From Varibaculum vaginae (GTDB taxonomy: Bacteria; Actinomycetota; Actinomycetes; Actinomycetales; Actinomycetaceae), in the NCBI RefSeq assembly GCF_900604285.1, contig NZ_UWNY01000001.1, positions 682,001-746,000 of the forward strand: a DNA stretch of 64,000 nucleotides. Reading direction: 5' to 3'. The notes under the pieces were generated by a model, which ran no database searches, had not been told where the DNA came from, and saw only the letters and a program-made list of their open reading frames with translations. The translations under genes were made by a program, and so were the position numbers. Numbering within the stretch: position 1 is the first letter of the stretch; the number at the start of each line of letters is the position of its first letter. Shown here piece after piece: positions 35,497-45,447 of this stretch.

Positions 35497-37398
35497 ATGG
35501 CAAAATTTGAGACTGTTCGTCTAACTACTGCTCAGGCGACAATCCGCTTCTTAATCAACCAGTATTCTGAGCGTGACGGTAAAGAATACCGCCTCATTCC
35601 GGGTACTTTCGGGATTTTCGGACACGGAAACGTGTGTGGCATCGGGCAGGCGTTGCTGCAAAACGAACTAGATTCCACCCCCGACGGGGGCGTGATGGAA
35701 TACTACATGCCTCGCAACGAGCAAGGTGCGGTACACGCGGCTGCAGCTTACGCTAAAGCCAAGAATCGTTTGCAGACACTAGCGGTTACCACCTCGATTG
35801 GGCCGGGCGCCTTGAATATGGTTACCGGTGCGGCGTTGGCTACCACTAACCGGGTGCCAGTATTACTGCTGCCCTCCGACCAGTTTGCTACCCGGTACCC
35901 CGATCCGGTGCTTCAGCAGTTGGAAGATCCGCGTTCATTGGACGTGACGGTTAATGACGCGTTCCGCTGTGTGTCGCGTTTCTTCGATCGGATTAACCGT
36001 CCGGAACAGCTAATGCCCTCCCTAATGAACGCGATGCGTGTTCTGACTGACCCGGCAGAAACCGGGGCAGTGGTATTGGCGATGCCGCAGGACGTACAGG
36101 CTGAAGCCTTCGACTGGCCCGTAGAAATGTTTGCTAAACGGGTTTGGCACGTGCGTCGTCCGGCAGTCTCGGAAACCGAGATGGCACGGGCAGCTGCGAT
36201 TATTAAGTCCGCGAAGCGTCCATTGATTGTCTCTGGTGGCGGAACGATATATGCGGAAGCCTCCCAGGAGCTACGTGATTTGGCCAGCGCCACCGGGATT
36301 CCCGTTTCCGACACTCAGGCGGGTAAGGGTGCCATTAACTTCGACCATGAATGCGCTGTGGGTGGCGTGGGTTCTACCGGTGCTAATAGTGCGAACCATT
36401 TGGCGGATAAAGCTGATGTGGTTATCGGGGTGGGTACTCGTTACTCCGACTTCACTACTGCTTCCCATACCCAGTTCAAGAACCCGGACGTGCGTTTTGT
36501 GAACATTAATGTGAAGGCCTTTGATGCGGCTAAACACGCGGGTGAGATGGTGGTGGCTGATGCCAAATTGGCGCTGTCTGCTTTGAAAGAAGCACTTGCC
36601 GATTATCGAGTTGACGAGGCTTATAGCCAGGAAATCGCTAAGGAACGTCAGGATTGGTTCGAAAAGACCGCCGAGTGCTACGGCTCGCATGACCAAAAGC
36701 TACCCGCGCAAACCGAGGTTTTCGGGGCGCTTAATGACATGATGGGCGATAACGATGTGGTGATTAATGCCGCTGGGTCGATGCCAGGTGACTTGCAGTG
36801 CCTATGGCAGGCAAAGACTCCAGTGCAATACCACGTAGAGTACGCCTTTAGCTGCATGGGATACGAGATCCCAGCAGCTATGGGAGTCAAGATGGCATTA
36901 CCGGATTCGGAAGTGGTTGCGATTGTCGGCGATGGTACCTACCAGATGTTGCCGATGGAATTGGCCACCGTGGTGCAGGAAAATATCAAAGTCATTTATG
37001 TTTTACTGCAAAACTATGGGTTCTCTTCGATTGGAGCGCTTTCGGAGTCGCGCGGATCTCAGCGTTTCGGTACTCGCTACCGGATGGGTGCCGGCAACCC
37101 CCATAACCAGGATGGGCAGCTATTGCCAGTAGATATCGCTAAAAATGCGGAATCTTGGGGTTTGAAAGTGTTGAAGGTACACACTATTGAAGAGTTCCGC
37201 GATGCCTACCGTCAGGCGGAGAAATCTGAGCGGGCCGTGATGATTCACATTGAAACTGACCTGTTTGGACCGAACCCGCCGAATTGTTCTTACTGGGACG
37301 TAGCTGTGGCAGAAGTTTCTCGCATCGAATCTACACAGCAGGCTCGTAAAGAATACGAGGAAGCGGTGAAGGATCAGCGTCACTACTGGAAACAGTAA
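35497..37398 (+). CDS. iolD: Trihydroxycyclohexane-1,2-dione hydrolase
   Basis: A 633-residue ThDP enzyme that opens the inositol ring at the dione stage. The N-terminal Pyr domain holds GIFGHGNVCGIGQAL and NEQGAVHAAAAYAKA (catalytic Glu), and the C-terminal PP domain the ThDP-Mg motif VGDGTYQMLPMEL from about residue 477, ending its loop at LQNYGFSSIG. AAGGAGG precedes the ATG. It is last in the iol operon, which lacks iolG, iolE and iolA. Confidence 0.95.
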   Translation: MAKFETVRLTTAQATIRFLINQYSERDGKEYRLIPGTFGIFGHGNVCGIGQALLQNELDSTPDGGVMEYYMPRNEQGAVHAAAAYAKAKNRLQTLAVTTSIGPGALNMVTGAALATTNRVPVLLLPSDQFATRYPDPVLQQLEDPRSLDVTVNDAFRCVSRFFDRINRPEQLMPSLMNAMRVLTDPAETGAVVLAMPQDVQAEAFDWPVEMFAKRVWHVRRPAVSETEMARAAAIIKSAKRPLIVSGGGTIYAEASQELRDLASATGIPVSDTQAGKGAINFDHECAVGGVGSTGANSANHLADKADVVIGVGTRYSDFTTASHTQFKNPDVRFVNINVKAFDAAKHAGEMVVADAKLALSALKEALADYRVDEAYSQEIAKERQDWFEKTAECYGSHDQKLPAQTEVFGALNDMMGDNDVVINAAGSMPGDLQCLWQAKTPVQYHVEYAFSCMGYEIPAAMGVKMALPDSEVVAIVGDGTYQMLPMELATVVQENIKVIYVLLQNYGFSSIGALSESRGSQRFGTRYRMGAGNPHNQDGQLLPVDIAKNAESWGLKVLKVHTIEEFRDAYRQAEKSERAVMIHIETDLFGPNPPNCSYWDVAVAEVSRIESTQQARKEYEEAVKDQRHYWKQ

Positions 37399-37447
37399 TT
37401 GAAGGCTCTCTTGAAAATTTGATAGTGAATGAGTTGGGTTAGCGCCC

Positions 37448-37491
37448 AAAACTTTCGGGGCGGGGATTTATTTCCCCGCCCCGAAAGTTTT
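37448..37491. terminator. Terminator of the iol operon
   Basis: A 19-bp perfect stem from AAAACTTTCGGGGCGGGGA to its complement, loop of six bases, followed by TTGTTATTG; the A/T-rich ends allow it to serve the convergent aldo/keto reductase gene as well. Confidence 0.93.
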
Positions 37492-37579
37492 TTGTTATTG
37501 TCCGCAATAATGCCGCTTAAAAACTCCTAGATTTTGGTTCTGTGCGCCGCTGGCGGTGCCTATAGTTCTAGGAAATTCT

Positions 37580-38521
37580 CTAGGCGAAAGGTTGTGATTT
37601 TTCGTCTAGAGTCGCAATCGCTGCCGTCGGAAGGCTCAAACTAGCGGAAGCCACTAGATCCTTTAGCTGCTGGGGATTACGTGCAGAGGCAATCGGAGCA
37701 GCTACACCCTTGGAGCGCAGCCAGGCGAGGGAAACTGTGGTGGGGGTAGATCCAATCTCCTCAGCCACCTTCACCAAGGCATCTACCAGTGCAAAAGATT
37801 CTGGACGGTTGTATTCAGATAAGAAATCACTGCGTTCTTTACCCGCAAGGTCTTCTGCTTTACGGTATTTCCCGGTTAAGAATCCGGAAGCCAGTGAGAA
37901 GTAACTGAACTCGGCAACTCCGAAATCCGCACAAATTGGAGAATAGTCCTTCTCGAACTGTTTACGATATAGCAGGTTGTATTGATTTTGAATCGCTACT
38001 GGTTTTGCCAAATTCGCGTCTGTGGCCACCTGGAACCATTCCCGCATCCGTTCGGGGGAAAAGTTAGACATGGCCACGTAGCGAATCTTCCCTTCTTTTA
38101 CCAGGGAATCAAACGCGGCAGCCATCTCAGCTATTGGGGTTTTATTATCATCGAAATGTGCATAGTAGAGATCGATGTAATCGGTTTTTAGCCGTTTTAA
38201 GGAAGCCTCGCAAGCGGCCTTAATATTTGCCGGAGCTAGACCGGGAAAATCCGGATGCTGGCTGACCTTAGTTGCGATTACTACCTGATCACGGTGTTTG
38301 CGTTCGGTTAACCAATTTCCGATTACCCCCTCGGATTCGCCACCTTTAAGCCCTTCACCCCAGGCAGAATAAACATCGGCAGTGTCGATAAAGTTTCCGC
38401 CCGCTTCACAGTAAGCATCCATTACCGCGAAAGAATCAGCTTTATCGCTGGTCCAACCGAAAGTATTGGCTCCTAAAACCAACTCAAAAACGGAAAGCTC
38501 CGTGCCTTTTACCTGATACAT
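37580..38521 (-). CDS. Aldo/keto reductase
   Basis: A 313-residue NADPH-dependent reductase. The catalytic Asp and Tyr lie in FIDTADVYSAWGEG, the Lys in VVIATKVSQHP and the His in DLYYAHFDD; the cofactor-binding end is PIASARNPQQLKDLV. The ATG at 38521 has a perfect AGGAGG four bases before it, so the longer frame up to 38626 is rejected. It resembles the family of YajO/Gcy-type reductases near sugar genes; the substrate is unknown. Confidence 0.88.
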   Translation of the reverse strand: MYQVKGTELSVFELVLGANTFGWTSDKADSFAVMDAYCEAGGNFIDTADVYSAWGEGLKGGESEGVIGNWLTERKHRDQVVIATKVSQHPDFPGLAPANIKAACEASLKRLKTDYIDLYYAHFDDNKTPIAEMAAAFDSLVKEGKIRYVAMSNFSPERMREWFQVATDANLAKPVAIQNQYNLLYRKQFEKDYSPICADFGVAEFSYFSLASGFLTGKYRKAEDLAGKERSDFLSEYNRPESFALVDALVKVAEEIGSTPTTVSLAWLRSKGVAAPIASARNPQQLKDLVASASLSLPTAAIATLDEKSQPFA

Positions 38522-38754
38522 TCTTCCTCCTAAAGCAATTGCGCTGTCAATTGGCATGATACTAGATGATCGCTGGTTAGGGGCGGTGGGGATAATAGGA
38601 TGCGCTATAGGTGTTTTCGCGCTCAAACTAAATGAGGCACCACACCGCCCTCGCGCTCAATATATGTAAGGTACGCCGCGGGTTTGAATCCCCCAAGCAA
38701 TGGCATTAGAGTTTCTAATGGTTTTTGTTTTCTGATGTTGGAGAGTTGTTTATT

Positions 38755-39976
38755 ATGACCTCCCTCAAAAAATAATCGGTAAATCTATCAAATCTGCTTT
38801 GCTATGGCCGCTAGTTGCGTTTGCGGTTATTTTGGCGATGTTGGGGGGGATGCGGTTCCCGCGCATGCAGCTCCCACGAATGTTCCGATTACAGTTGGTA
38901 GCGACGCCTATTCTACCGATGGTTCCGGGTTGGTTACCAGTGAGAATGAGCTGCTATATGATGTGGCAAAAGGTGATGAGGAGAGTAACGCTTATCAGAT
39001 TGCCTATCGCGGCACCCTGGATATGAAGGGCGTCTGGAACAGCTTCAGAGTTTTCAAGCTTGGGTGGATGCTCAGGAACGGCTTTAGTGCTACGCGTTGG
39101 AAAGCAAAGACTTTCAGCGGCGAGTGGGATATTTCTTTTACTATTTACACCGATGTGGTCAGCTCAAATCCGGACTTAGTAAATTGTGCGGTGGTGCAAG
39201 CGGAGATGGCAAAACAGAACCCTGACACCAAGTTCGGCGATATTAGGCGTTGCCAAACCGCCTCCTATGACCCGGCTACCGGGAAATTCACCGCTCATTT
39301 CGCGTTGACACATGAGGACGGAAGTAAAGTTACCGGTGCAGACCTGGACAAGGCTGATAACCAGCCGACGGAGCTGAAACTCACCACCCCTCCGCAGGCG
39401 TTTTATGTCAAGCAATCTAACTTGGTGCCGGGTAAAACCTTTTCGATGACTGACCCCACGGTTACCGGCAAGATGGCTATGGATTATTTCTACGCGGGGA
39501 TGCCGCTACAGTTCAACGATATTGGTGATTCGGTGACCTTGACCATGGTAAAGAAAGAGCCGAAAAAGTTCGCGGCTGCTGACGGATTCAGCCTCCCCGC
39601 TAGCGTGATGAAGTTGCTGCCCAGCGTCGTAACTGCCGCTGAAGGTGACACCGTAACCCCGGCTGATCTCAAACAGAAGGTGGTTAAAGAATCGGTAGAG
39701 GCTAACGGAACCGAGACCGAAACCACCTGGACCTTCAAAGGCTGGTCACCTCAGCAAGCCATGATTGTCGACGCTGATGTTACCTTTACTGGTACCTGGG
39801 AGAAATTGGTTACCACCAGTAAGGTTAAACCTGCTGATTCGGAAAAAACTCCCACGCCGAAAGCTAGCCCTAGAGAAGAAATGGGAAATACCGGCGCCTC
39901 GCCCCTACTGCTGCTGTTGATTGCAGGAACCAGCAGTATTCTAGGTGCGCTGGTGCTGCTACGGCGCCGGGCGTAA
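38755..39976 (+). pseudogene. Sortase-type surface protein with two frameshifts in its signal peptide
   Basis: The body (frame of 38804-39976) is a secreted protein of ~370 residues with a SHIRT/InlB-B-like repeat near the C-terminus (TWTFKGWSPQQAMIVDADVT) and an end made of NTGAS, a hydrophobic span and RRRA, that is, a non-canonical sortase signal. Its start is broken. ATG at 38755, with GGAGAG ahead, reads MTSLKK then stop at 38773 because the A run at 38767-38772 has six bases; one more A would continue into a hydrophobic signal (ALLWPLVAFAVILAMLGG). That frame in turn needs eight rather than seven G at 38843-38849 to reach the signal-peptidase site AHA-AP. Either sequencing errors, phase variation or decay. 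Confidence 0.75.
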
Positions 39977-40205
39977 CGCGAGTATGAGGTTTTGGCTGTA
40001 GGGCGGGTGTATGTGGTACCGCTGCGAAGCGTTTAATGCGGCTTGTGTTGGAGCTGCTGCAGCATTTCTGATTAGCTTAACGCCTGACGATAGCTTCACC
40101 CCGAGGAGTGTAACGTTTATTTCTTGAAAACTTTGTAACTGTATTTTCTGAAAGGCCGATTTTCAGATTTCCTCAGACTAGACTCCAGACTGATTAGATA
40201 GTCTC

Positions 40206-41183
40206 ATGGTGAAAAAAGATCGCTTGGGAATGACCCGCAGGGATCATCAATCCCTGGATGTGGCAAAGCTCTACTATAGCGGCCTATCTCAGAGTGAAAT
40301 CGCTAATGTACTGCATGTTTCACGACCAAATGTTTCCAAATTGCTCACTCATGCGAAGGCGCGCGGGTTCGTGAAAATTCGAATAGATGATCCACGAGAG
40401 CAAGACAGAGAGCTCATCGATTCTTTACGGTCTGCTTTTTCACTTGACGAGGTACGTTTAGTGTCTCCACCTAGAAGACGCGACATTGATATTCGCAAGG
40501 CTCTGGGACAGGCGGGGGCAGAGCTTTTTATGGGGATGGTGCGTGATGGAGACGCCGTTGGAGTTTACTGGTCTCGAACCATTCAGGCATTGACTGCGAG
40601 CTTACAGCGGCAATCTTTACAGCGGGTCGATGTAGTCCAGGTCGGTGGCAATCTAAGGATGCCGTCCATGGATTTATCCACTCTAACCAGTTTCCGGGAG
40701 TTACGAGAATCTCTGCAGGCCAAGGTGTACATGATAGGGCATCCAATCGTGTTGGAATCGGCAGGTGCGAAGCTAGCAATTGAACGAGAAGAGAGTGTCA
40801 GTAGGGTTATGGAACTTGCGCGCCGAGCACGTATCGTGCTTTATTCGGTCGGCTCAGTTAGTTCCGTGGCAACTCTGTTGCATAGTCCGCTCATTAACGA
40901 GGACGAAAGAGAATTCTTGATCGAGCATTCGGTGGGGGAAGTATGTGCGCACTTCATCGATGAAGACGGCAGGGTCTGTCTGCCGGATCTTAACAACCGC
41001 ACTTTGGGAATTTCTTTGCCGGATTTACGGCATAACGAGCAAAAGATCCTGGTAGCAGGAGGATCCGATAAGTTGCAAGCAGTCTATGCGGCATTGCTAC
41101 GTGGTTATGCTAACCGGTTAGTTATAGACACGGTAACGGCACGAAAGCTACACGCCTTGACGAAAAAGAAACAAGGCAAATAG
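40206..41183 (+). CDS. SorC-family regulator of deoxyribose genes
   Basis: A 325-residue regulator: helix-turn-helix LSQSEIANVLHVSRPNVSKLL at about residues 27-47 and a C-terminal sugar-phosphate-binding domain (ALGQAGAELFMGMVRDGDAVGV, VVQVGGNLRMP). The family includes B. subtilis DeoR, whose effector is deoxyribose-5-phosphate. It is followed by deoC and its partners, so it is very probably their regulator. Three AGACT units at 40175-40191 and an inverted AGTCT at 40200 lie just before its start and could be an autoregulatory site. Confidence 0.88.
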   Translation: MVKKDRLGMTRRDHQSLDVAKLYYSGLSQSEIANVLHVSRPNVSKLLTHAKARGFVKIRIDDPREQDRELIDSLRSAFSLDEVRLVSPPRRRDIDIRKALGQAGAELFMGMVRDGDAVGVYWSRTIQALTASLQRQSLQRVDVVQVGGNLRMPSMDLSTLTSFRELRESLQAKVYMIGHPIVLESAGAKLAIEREESVSRVMELARRARIVLYSVGSVSSVATLLHSPLINEDEREFLIEHSVGEVCAHFIDEDGRVCLPDLNNRTLGISLPDLRHNEQKILVAGGSDKLQAVYAALLRGYANRLVIDTVTARKLHALTKKKQGK

Positions 41184-41189
41184 GCAAAA

Positions 41190-41205
41190 TGGCACATATG
41201 TGCCA
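41190..41205 (+). promoter_or_regulatory. 16-bp palindrome, candidate operator for deoC
   Basis: TGGCACATATGTGCCA is a perfect palindrome seven bases after the regulator's stop and 90 bp before deoC. Flanking A-rich bases extend its look on both sides. Its place in the promoter region of the deoxyribose operon makes it the best candidate site of the SorC regulator. Confidence 0.6.
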
Positions 41206-41295
41206 AAAATTCGTTCTATAGGCTGGGGCAGCAAAGTAGCGTGAGACCAGTGACAAGTCAGCCAAGACTTGCATGAAGTCGAAGGAGACGTAGAC

Positions 41296-41949
41296 ATGAC
41301 CAATAAAGCAAAACTAATTGATCACACCCTGCTTGCGCCAGATGCAACAGCTGAAGCGGTAAAGAAGCTGTGCGAAGAGGCTAAAACTGCAGGATTCTGG
41401 TCGGTGTGTGTAAGCCCCAATAGGGTTTCGCTGGCGAAGCGTGAGCTTTCCGGTAGTGATATTAAAGTCTGTACAGTAATCGGATTTCCTTCTGGTGCGC
41501 ATTGCACAGAGGTAAAAAAATTTGAGACTGCCCATGCCGTTGCAGACGGAGCGCAAGAGGTCGACATGGTAATAGACCTGGGGGCAGTCAAAGATGGAAA
41601 TTGGCACGCAGTTCAGCTGGACATTGCTGGTGTTGTCCAAGCAGCTGGTACTGGGGTTCTAGTGAAGGTCATCTTGGAAACCTGCCTGCTCACGGATGAA
41701 GAAATCGTGAATGCATGCGAATGCGCACAAAAGGCTGGCGCAGATTTTGTAAAAACTTCTACAGGTTTTTCACAATCAGGTGCAAGTGAGCATGCAGTGG
41801 AGCTTATGCGTAAAACTGTTGGCTCGAATATGGGAGTTAAAGCATCTGGCGGGATTCGAACCGCTGCCGTCATGGACGAAATGATCGCCGCAGGAGCTAA
41901 CCGTATTGGTGCCTCTGCCGGAATGAAACTGTTGGGGGGGAACGAATGA
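41296..41949 (+). CDS. deoC: Deoxyribose-phosphate aldolase
   Basis: A 217-residue class I aldolase cleaving 2-deoxyribose-5-phosphate to glyceraldehyde-3-phosphate and acetaldehyde. The Schiff-base lysine is K153 in [18 protein letters not shown] and VKASGGIR are active-site strands. The ATG at 41296 follows GAAGGAG; an upstream in-frame ATG (41269) has no site. Its stop overlaps the start of the permease (ATGA). Confidence 0.96.
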   Translation: MTNKAKLIDHTLLAPDATAEAVKKLCEEAKTAGFWSVCVSPNRVSLAKRELSGSDIKVCTVIGFPSGAHCTEVKKFETAHAVADGAQEVDMVIDLGAVKDGNWHAVQLDIAGVVQAAGTGVLVKVILETCLLTDEEIVNACECAQKAGADFVKTSTGFSQSGASEHAVELMRKTVGSNMGVKASGGIRTAAVMDEMIAAGANRIGASAGMKLLGGNE

Positions 41950-43346
41950 GTATAGATGTGGAAACTTTGCCAAAGCAATCATTGCCTGGGCAAAAAACAC
42001 CCGAAGGACAAGTAAATAACAGCCGAGGGTTGATAAAGGATAATACGCTGCAGTTAGCCGACGGTTACCTTTCGCGAACCCCTATTTTTCAGTATCTCTT
42101 ACTGTCGATTTGCTTCCCCATGTGGGGGATAGCTGCCAGCCTCAACGACATCTTGATTACACAGTTCAAGTCAATTTTTACTCTTTCTGACTTTGCTTCC
42201 GCGTTTGTGCAGTCGGCATTCTACGGTGGGTATTTTATTATTGCTATTCCTGCTTCCCAAGTAATCCGCTCCACCTCCTACAAAGTTGGAATCATGGTTG
42301 GTCTGAGTGTGTATATCATCGGCTGCTCACTGTTTTTCCCGGCTTCCCACATGGCAACGTATTCAGTATTCCTGTTTTCACTTTTTGCGATTGCAATTGG
42401 ATTATCGTTCCTTGAGACGTCCTGTAACACTTACTCGTCGATGATTGGACCGAAAAAATATTCCACCCTACGACTAAATATCTCCCAAACTTTCTATCCT
42501 CTCGGATCTATCGGAGGAATTTTACTGGGCAAGTACTTGATTTTTTCCGAAGGTGCCGCGCTGCATGAGCAGATGGCAAATCTTACTGCTGCAGAGTCGC
42601 AACAGTTTGCTCGGGAAATGCTACAACGCACTCTGCATCCCTACCGGGTAATCATTCTAATCTTGTTGGTAATCCTGATTCTGGTGATGATTACGCAGTT
42701 CCCAAAGTGTAAGCCTGTGGTAAATAACGCGAAAGAGACCACGAAGGCAACCATATTCCAGACCCTAAAATACTTGGCCGGAAACCGTAGATTTAAAGCT
42801 GGTATTCTGACTCAGTTCCTTTACGTTGGCATGCAGACAGCGGTTTGGTCCTTTACGATTAGGCTCGCGCTAAATCTGGATCACTCTCTCAATGAGCGAA
42901 CAGCCTCTAACTTCATGATCTTTGCGTTTATTGGGTTCTTTTTAGGAAAGTTCCTAGCAAATCTTTTGATGACCCGGTTTAATCAAGATTTAGTTCTCGT
43001 CGGCTACTCTCTTTGTGGATTGGGCGCGTTAGCGTATGTGATCTTGGTTCCTAATATGACAGCAGTTTATGCTGCGGTGTTGGTTTCGTTTTTGTTCGGG
43101 CCGTGTTGGGCAACCATCTACTCGCGCACGCTAGATTCAATCGAAGATAAACGCTATACCGAAACCGGCGGAGCGATAATCGTCATGTCGATTATTGGTG
43201 GGGCGGTTATTCCTGCAGTACAGGGGCTGGTCTCTGATCTGACTGGCTCGATGCAGATTTCTTTTGCCGTTAATCTCTTTTGTTTCGGTGCCGTATTGAT
43301 GTACTTCTATTCCTCTTATAAAACTTCTCCAAAGGGTGAAATCTAA
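41946..43346 (+). CDS. deoP: FucP-type MFS permease, probable deoxyribose importer
   Basis: A 466-residue membrane protein with about twelve spans of the fucose-permease group of MFS sugar/H+ symporters; family blocks are [27 protein letters not shown] and [17 protein letters not shown]. An extra soluble N-terminus of ~45 residues precedes span one. It is translationally coupled to deoC and to the DeoX-like gene, which with deoK matches the gene set of the Salmonella deoxyribose operon (deoK-deoP-deoX). Substrate is inferred from that context. Confidence 0.85.
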   Translation: MSIDVETLPKQSLPGQKTPEGQVNNSRGLIKDNTLQLADGYLSRTPIFQYLLLSICFPMWGIAASLNDILITQFKSIFTLSDFASAFVQSAFYGGYFIIAIPASQVIRSTSYKVGIMVGLSVYIIGCSLFFPASHMATYSVFLFSLFAIAIGLSFLETSCNTYSSMIGPKKYSTLRLNISQTFYPLGSIGGILLGKYLIFSEGAALHEQMANLTAAESQQFAREMLQRTLHPYRVIILILLVILILVMITQFPKCKPVVNNAKETTKATIFQTLKYLAGNRRFKAGILTQFLYVGMQTAVWSFTIRLALNLDHSLNERTASNFMIFAFIGFFLGKFLANLLMTRFNQDLVLVGYSLCGLGALAYVILVPNMTAVYAAVLVSFLFGPCWATIYSRTLDSIEDKRYTETGGAIIVMSIIGGAVIPAVQGLVSDLTGSMQISFAVNLFCFGAVLMYFYSSYKTSPKGEI

Positions 43347-44368
43347 TGCAATATGAAATGAATTTACCAAGATCCCTGTTTACGCAGTTAGAGACGGAAA
43401 TACTGCATTCAGAGCAGTGGTCGGTAACCACGAAAACTTACTCATCCGGAGTTGCTTCACTAACTATCCGCAACTCGCTCGGATATGTTGAGGTTCTACC
43501 CTTCATGGGACAAATTATCTGGGATGCAGAGTTTTGCGGTCACAGCCTGCGCATGGAAAACATGTTTTCAGAGCCTAAACCGGCGACCTTGATTGAGGAC
43601 ACCTACGGCTGCTTTGCTTTCCATTCGGGGCTGCTTGCCGCTGGTTGCCCCGGCGAGGGGGATAACCATCCGTTGCATGGTGAATTTGCATGCGCTCCCA
43701 TGGACTCGGCGAAATTGATTATTTCAAACAATGCCATTCGCGTAGTTTCTTGCCGCGAATACTTGAAGGGTTTTGGTGATCACTACGTAGCCAATCCCTC
43801 GGTGACTTTGCATCAGAATTCATCCATGTTCGATATTGAGCTACGGGTGCAAAACATGTCTAAGTACGCCTCTATGCCTCTGCAATATATGTGCCATATT
43901 AACTACGCGTTCGTACCAAGCGGAAAAATTACCCAAAACTTGCCTGCAGATGCGTTCAAATTACGGGAATCTGTGCCGGCGCATGTTAAACCAACTGAAA
44001 AATGGTTGAAGTTGAACGCAGATATAAAAGCCGGTAATCGGGACGCGAATTCCTTGGAAAAGGCTGAAGAGTTCGATCCGGAGATTGTGTATTTCGCTGA
44101 TGGAGTAGACAAACTGACCGAAGAAGCAATTTTAGAAATGACCTGCCGGGACGGGACGGTATTTGAAACCCGTTTTAGTACCGAGAGTTTCCCAGTGATA
44201 ACGCGGTGGATATTGCATAACGAAGATCAAAAAGTTGCTGCGTTTGCGCTTCCCGGGACATCACGTCCAGAAGGGCGCGAAGCGGCTCGTAAAGCTGGAA
44301 CGTTAATTGAACTTGCCCCTGGGGAAGCTCGCACTTTCCAAGTAACTACCGGCATCAAGGAGAACTAG
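43346..44368 (+). CDS. deoX: DUF4432 / DeoX-like aldose mutarotase-family protein
   Basis: A 340-residue protein of the galactose-mutarotase-like fold (DUF4432). Conserved pieces are PFMGQIIWDAEFCGHSLRM, AGCPGEGDNHPLHGEFACA (His pair), PLQYMCHINYAFV and an end with TRWILHNEDQKVAAFALPGT. It overlaps the permease stop by one base. The Salmonella counterpart deoX belongs to the same operon type; a role in interconverting deoxyribose anomers is plausible but unproven. Confidence 0.8.
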   Translation: MQYEMNLPRSLFTQLETEILHSEQWSVTTKTYSSGVASLTIRNSLGYVEVLPFMGQIIWDAEFCGHSLRMENMFSEPKPATLIEDTYGCFAFHSGLLAAGCPGEGDNHPLHGEFACAPMDSAKLIISNNAIRVVSCREYLKGFGDHYVANPSVTLHQNSSMFDIELRVQNMSKYASMPLQYMCHINYAFVPSGKITQNLPADAFKLRESVPAHVKPTEKWLKLNADIKAGNRDANSLEKAEEFDPEIVYFADGVDKLTEEAILEMTCRDGTVFETRFSTESFPVITRWILHNEDQKVAAFALPGTSRPEGREAARKAGTLIELAPGEARTFQVTTGIKEN

Positions 44369-44370
44369 AA

Positions 44371-45273
44371 ATGGATATTGCAGTAGTTGGCTCGAATATG
44401 GTCGATTTAATCTCCTATATCAATCGAATGCCCCATGAAGGCGAGACCGTAGAGGCTCCAGATTTTCGAATGGGTTGTGGTGGTAAGGGTGCGAACCAGG
44501 CCATAGCAGCTTCTCGGATGGGCTCGGAAGTTTTGATGGTCACCAGAGTAGGCAACGATATGTTTGCAGACAACACCATAAGAAACTTTGCTGAGAACGG
44601 TATCGACACCGAATTTGTTATGCGTACGGATGCTACCTCGGGGGTCGCCCCAATTTTTGTTGACCCCCAATCCCGTAACTCAATCATAATTGTCAAGGGA
44701 GCAAACGCATTGTTAACTCCCGAGGATGTGGAACGTGCCAAGGCACAAATTGCCGAATGTAAACTAATCGTGATGCAGCTGGAAATTCCGTTAGAAACGG
44801 TATATGCGACTATACGATTAGGCAATGAATTGGGTATTCCGATTCTGTTGAACCCAGCTCCAGCCGATCCCTCACTATCGTTAGAGCAGGTAAAAAACGT
44901 AGAGTTCATCGTGCCAAATGAGAGTGAACTATCTTTACTAACTGGGATGCCGGTAGAATCCGAAGAAGATATACGTGCCGCAGGGCAAGTGCTTACTCAC
45001 TCGGGAATTCCGAATGTGATTGTCACTTTGGGTTCACGGGGCGCCTTGTGGATTAGTGAAGCCGGAGAACAGCTAATTGAAGGAACCTCTGACAGGGCAG
45101 TTGACACTACCGGGGCAGGTGACGCTTTCATTGGTTGCTTTAGTCATTGTTGGACGCAGACTGGTGACATTGCTGAGTCGATTCGCAAGGCTAATATCTA
45201 TGCGGGCGATGCAGTAACTAAGCGGGGTACGCAAACTTCCTATGCTACGGCTGAAGAGCTAAACCTCCGTTAG
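44371..45273 (+). CDS. deoK: Deoxyribokinase (ribokinase family)
   Basis: A 300-residue PfkB kinase. The opening MDIAVVGSNMVDLISYINRM and PHEGETVEAPDFRMGCGGKG closely follow the deoxyribokinase pattern from memory, where ribokinases have other residues at VDL/ISY; the catalytic block is VDTTGAGDAFIGCFSH. It should make 2-deoxyribose-5-phosphate, the DeoC substrate, so the operon forms a closed route from extracellular deoxyribose to central metabolism. A broad ribokinase activity cannot be excluded. Confidence 0.87.
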   Translation: MDIAVVGSNMVDLISYINRMPHEGETVEAPDFRMGCGGKGANQAIAASRMGSEVLMVTRVGNDMFADNTIRNFAENGIDTEFVMRTDATSGVAPIFVDPQSRNSIIIVKGANALLTPEDVERAKAQIAECKLIVMQLEIPLETVYATIRLGNELGIPILLNPAPADPSLSLEQVKNVEFIVPNESELSLLTGMPVESEEDIRAAGQVLTHSGIPNVIVTLGSRGALWISEAGEQLIEGTSDRAVDTTGAGDAFIGCFSHCWTQTGDIAESIRKANIYAGDAVTKRGTQTSYATAEELNLR

Positions 45274-45396
45274 TCCACCGTTTTCCTAGGCTCAGTGTGG
45301 TTGGCATGAACAGTGTACATGCGCAGTCGCATTAGATTAGCGCACGCAGCATCAAAGCTACGAGGGCATATTATTCGGTTCTTTGCCAGCCAGCTT

Positions 45397-45447
45397 GATA
45401 ATGCCGTTACCCTTTCTCCACGGGGTAGGAAGGGTAACGGCATTATC
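45397..45447. terminator. Long inverted repeat after deoK
   Basis: A perfect 18-bp stem, GATAATGCCGTTACCCTT and its complement, with a 15-nt loop. It lies 124 bp after deoK in a region without genes (45274-45660). No T run follows, so it may be a bidirectional terminator or a small repeat element. Confidence 0.6.
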
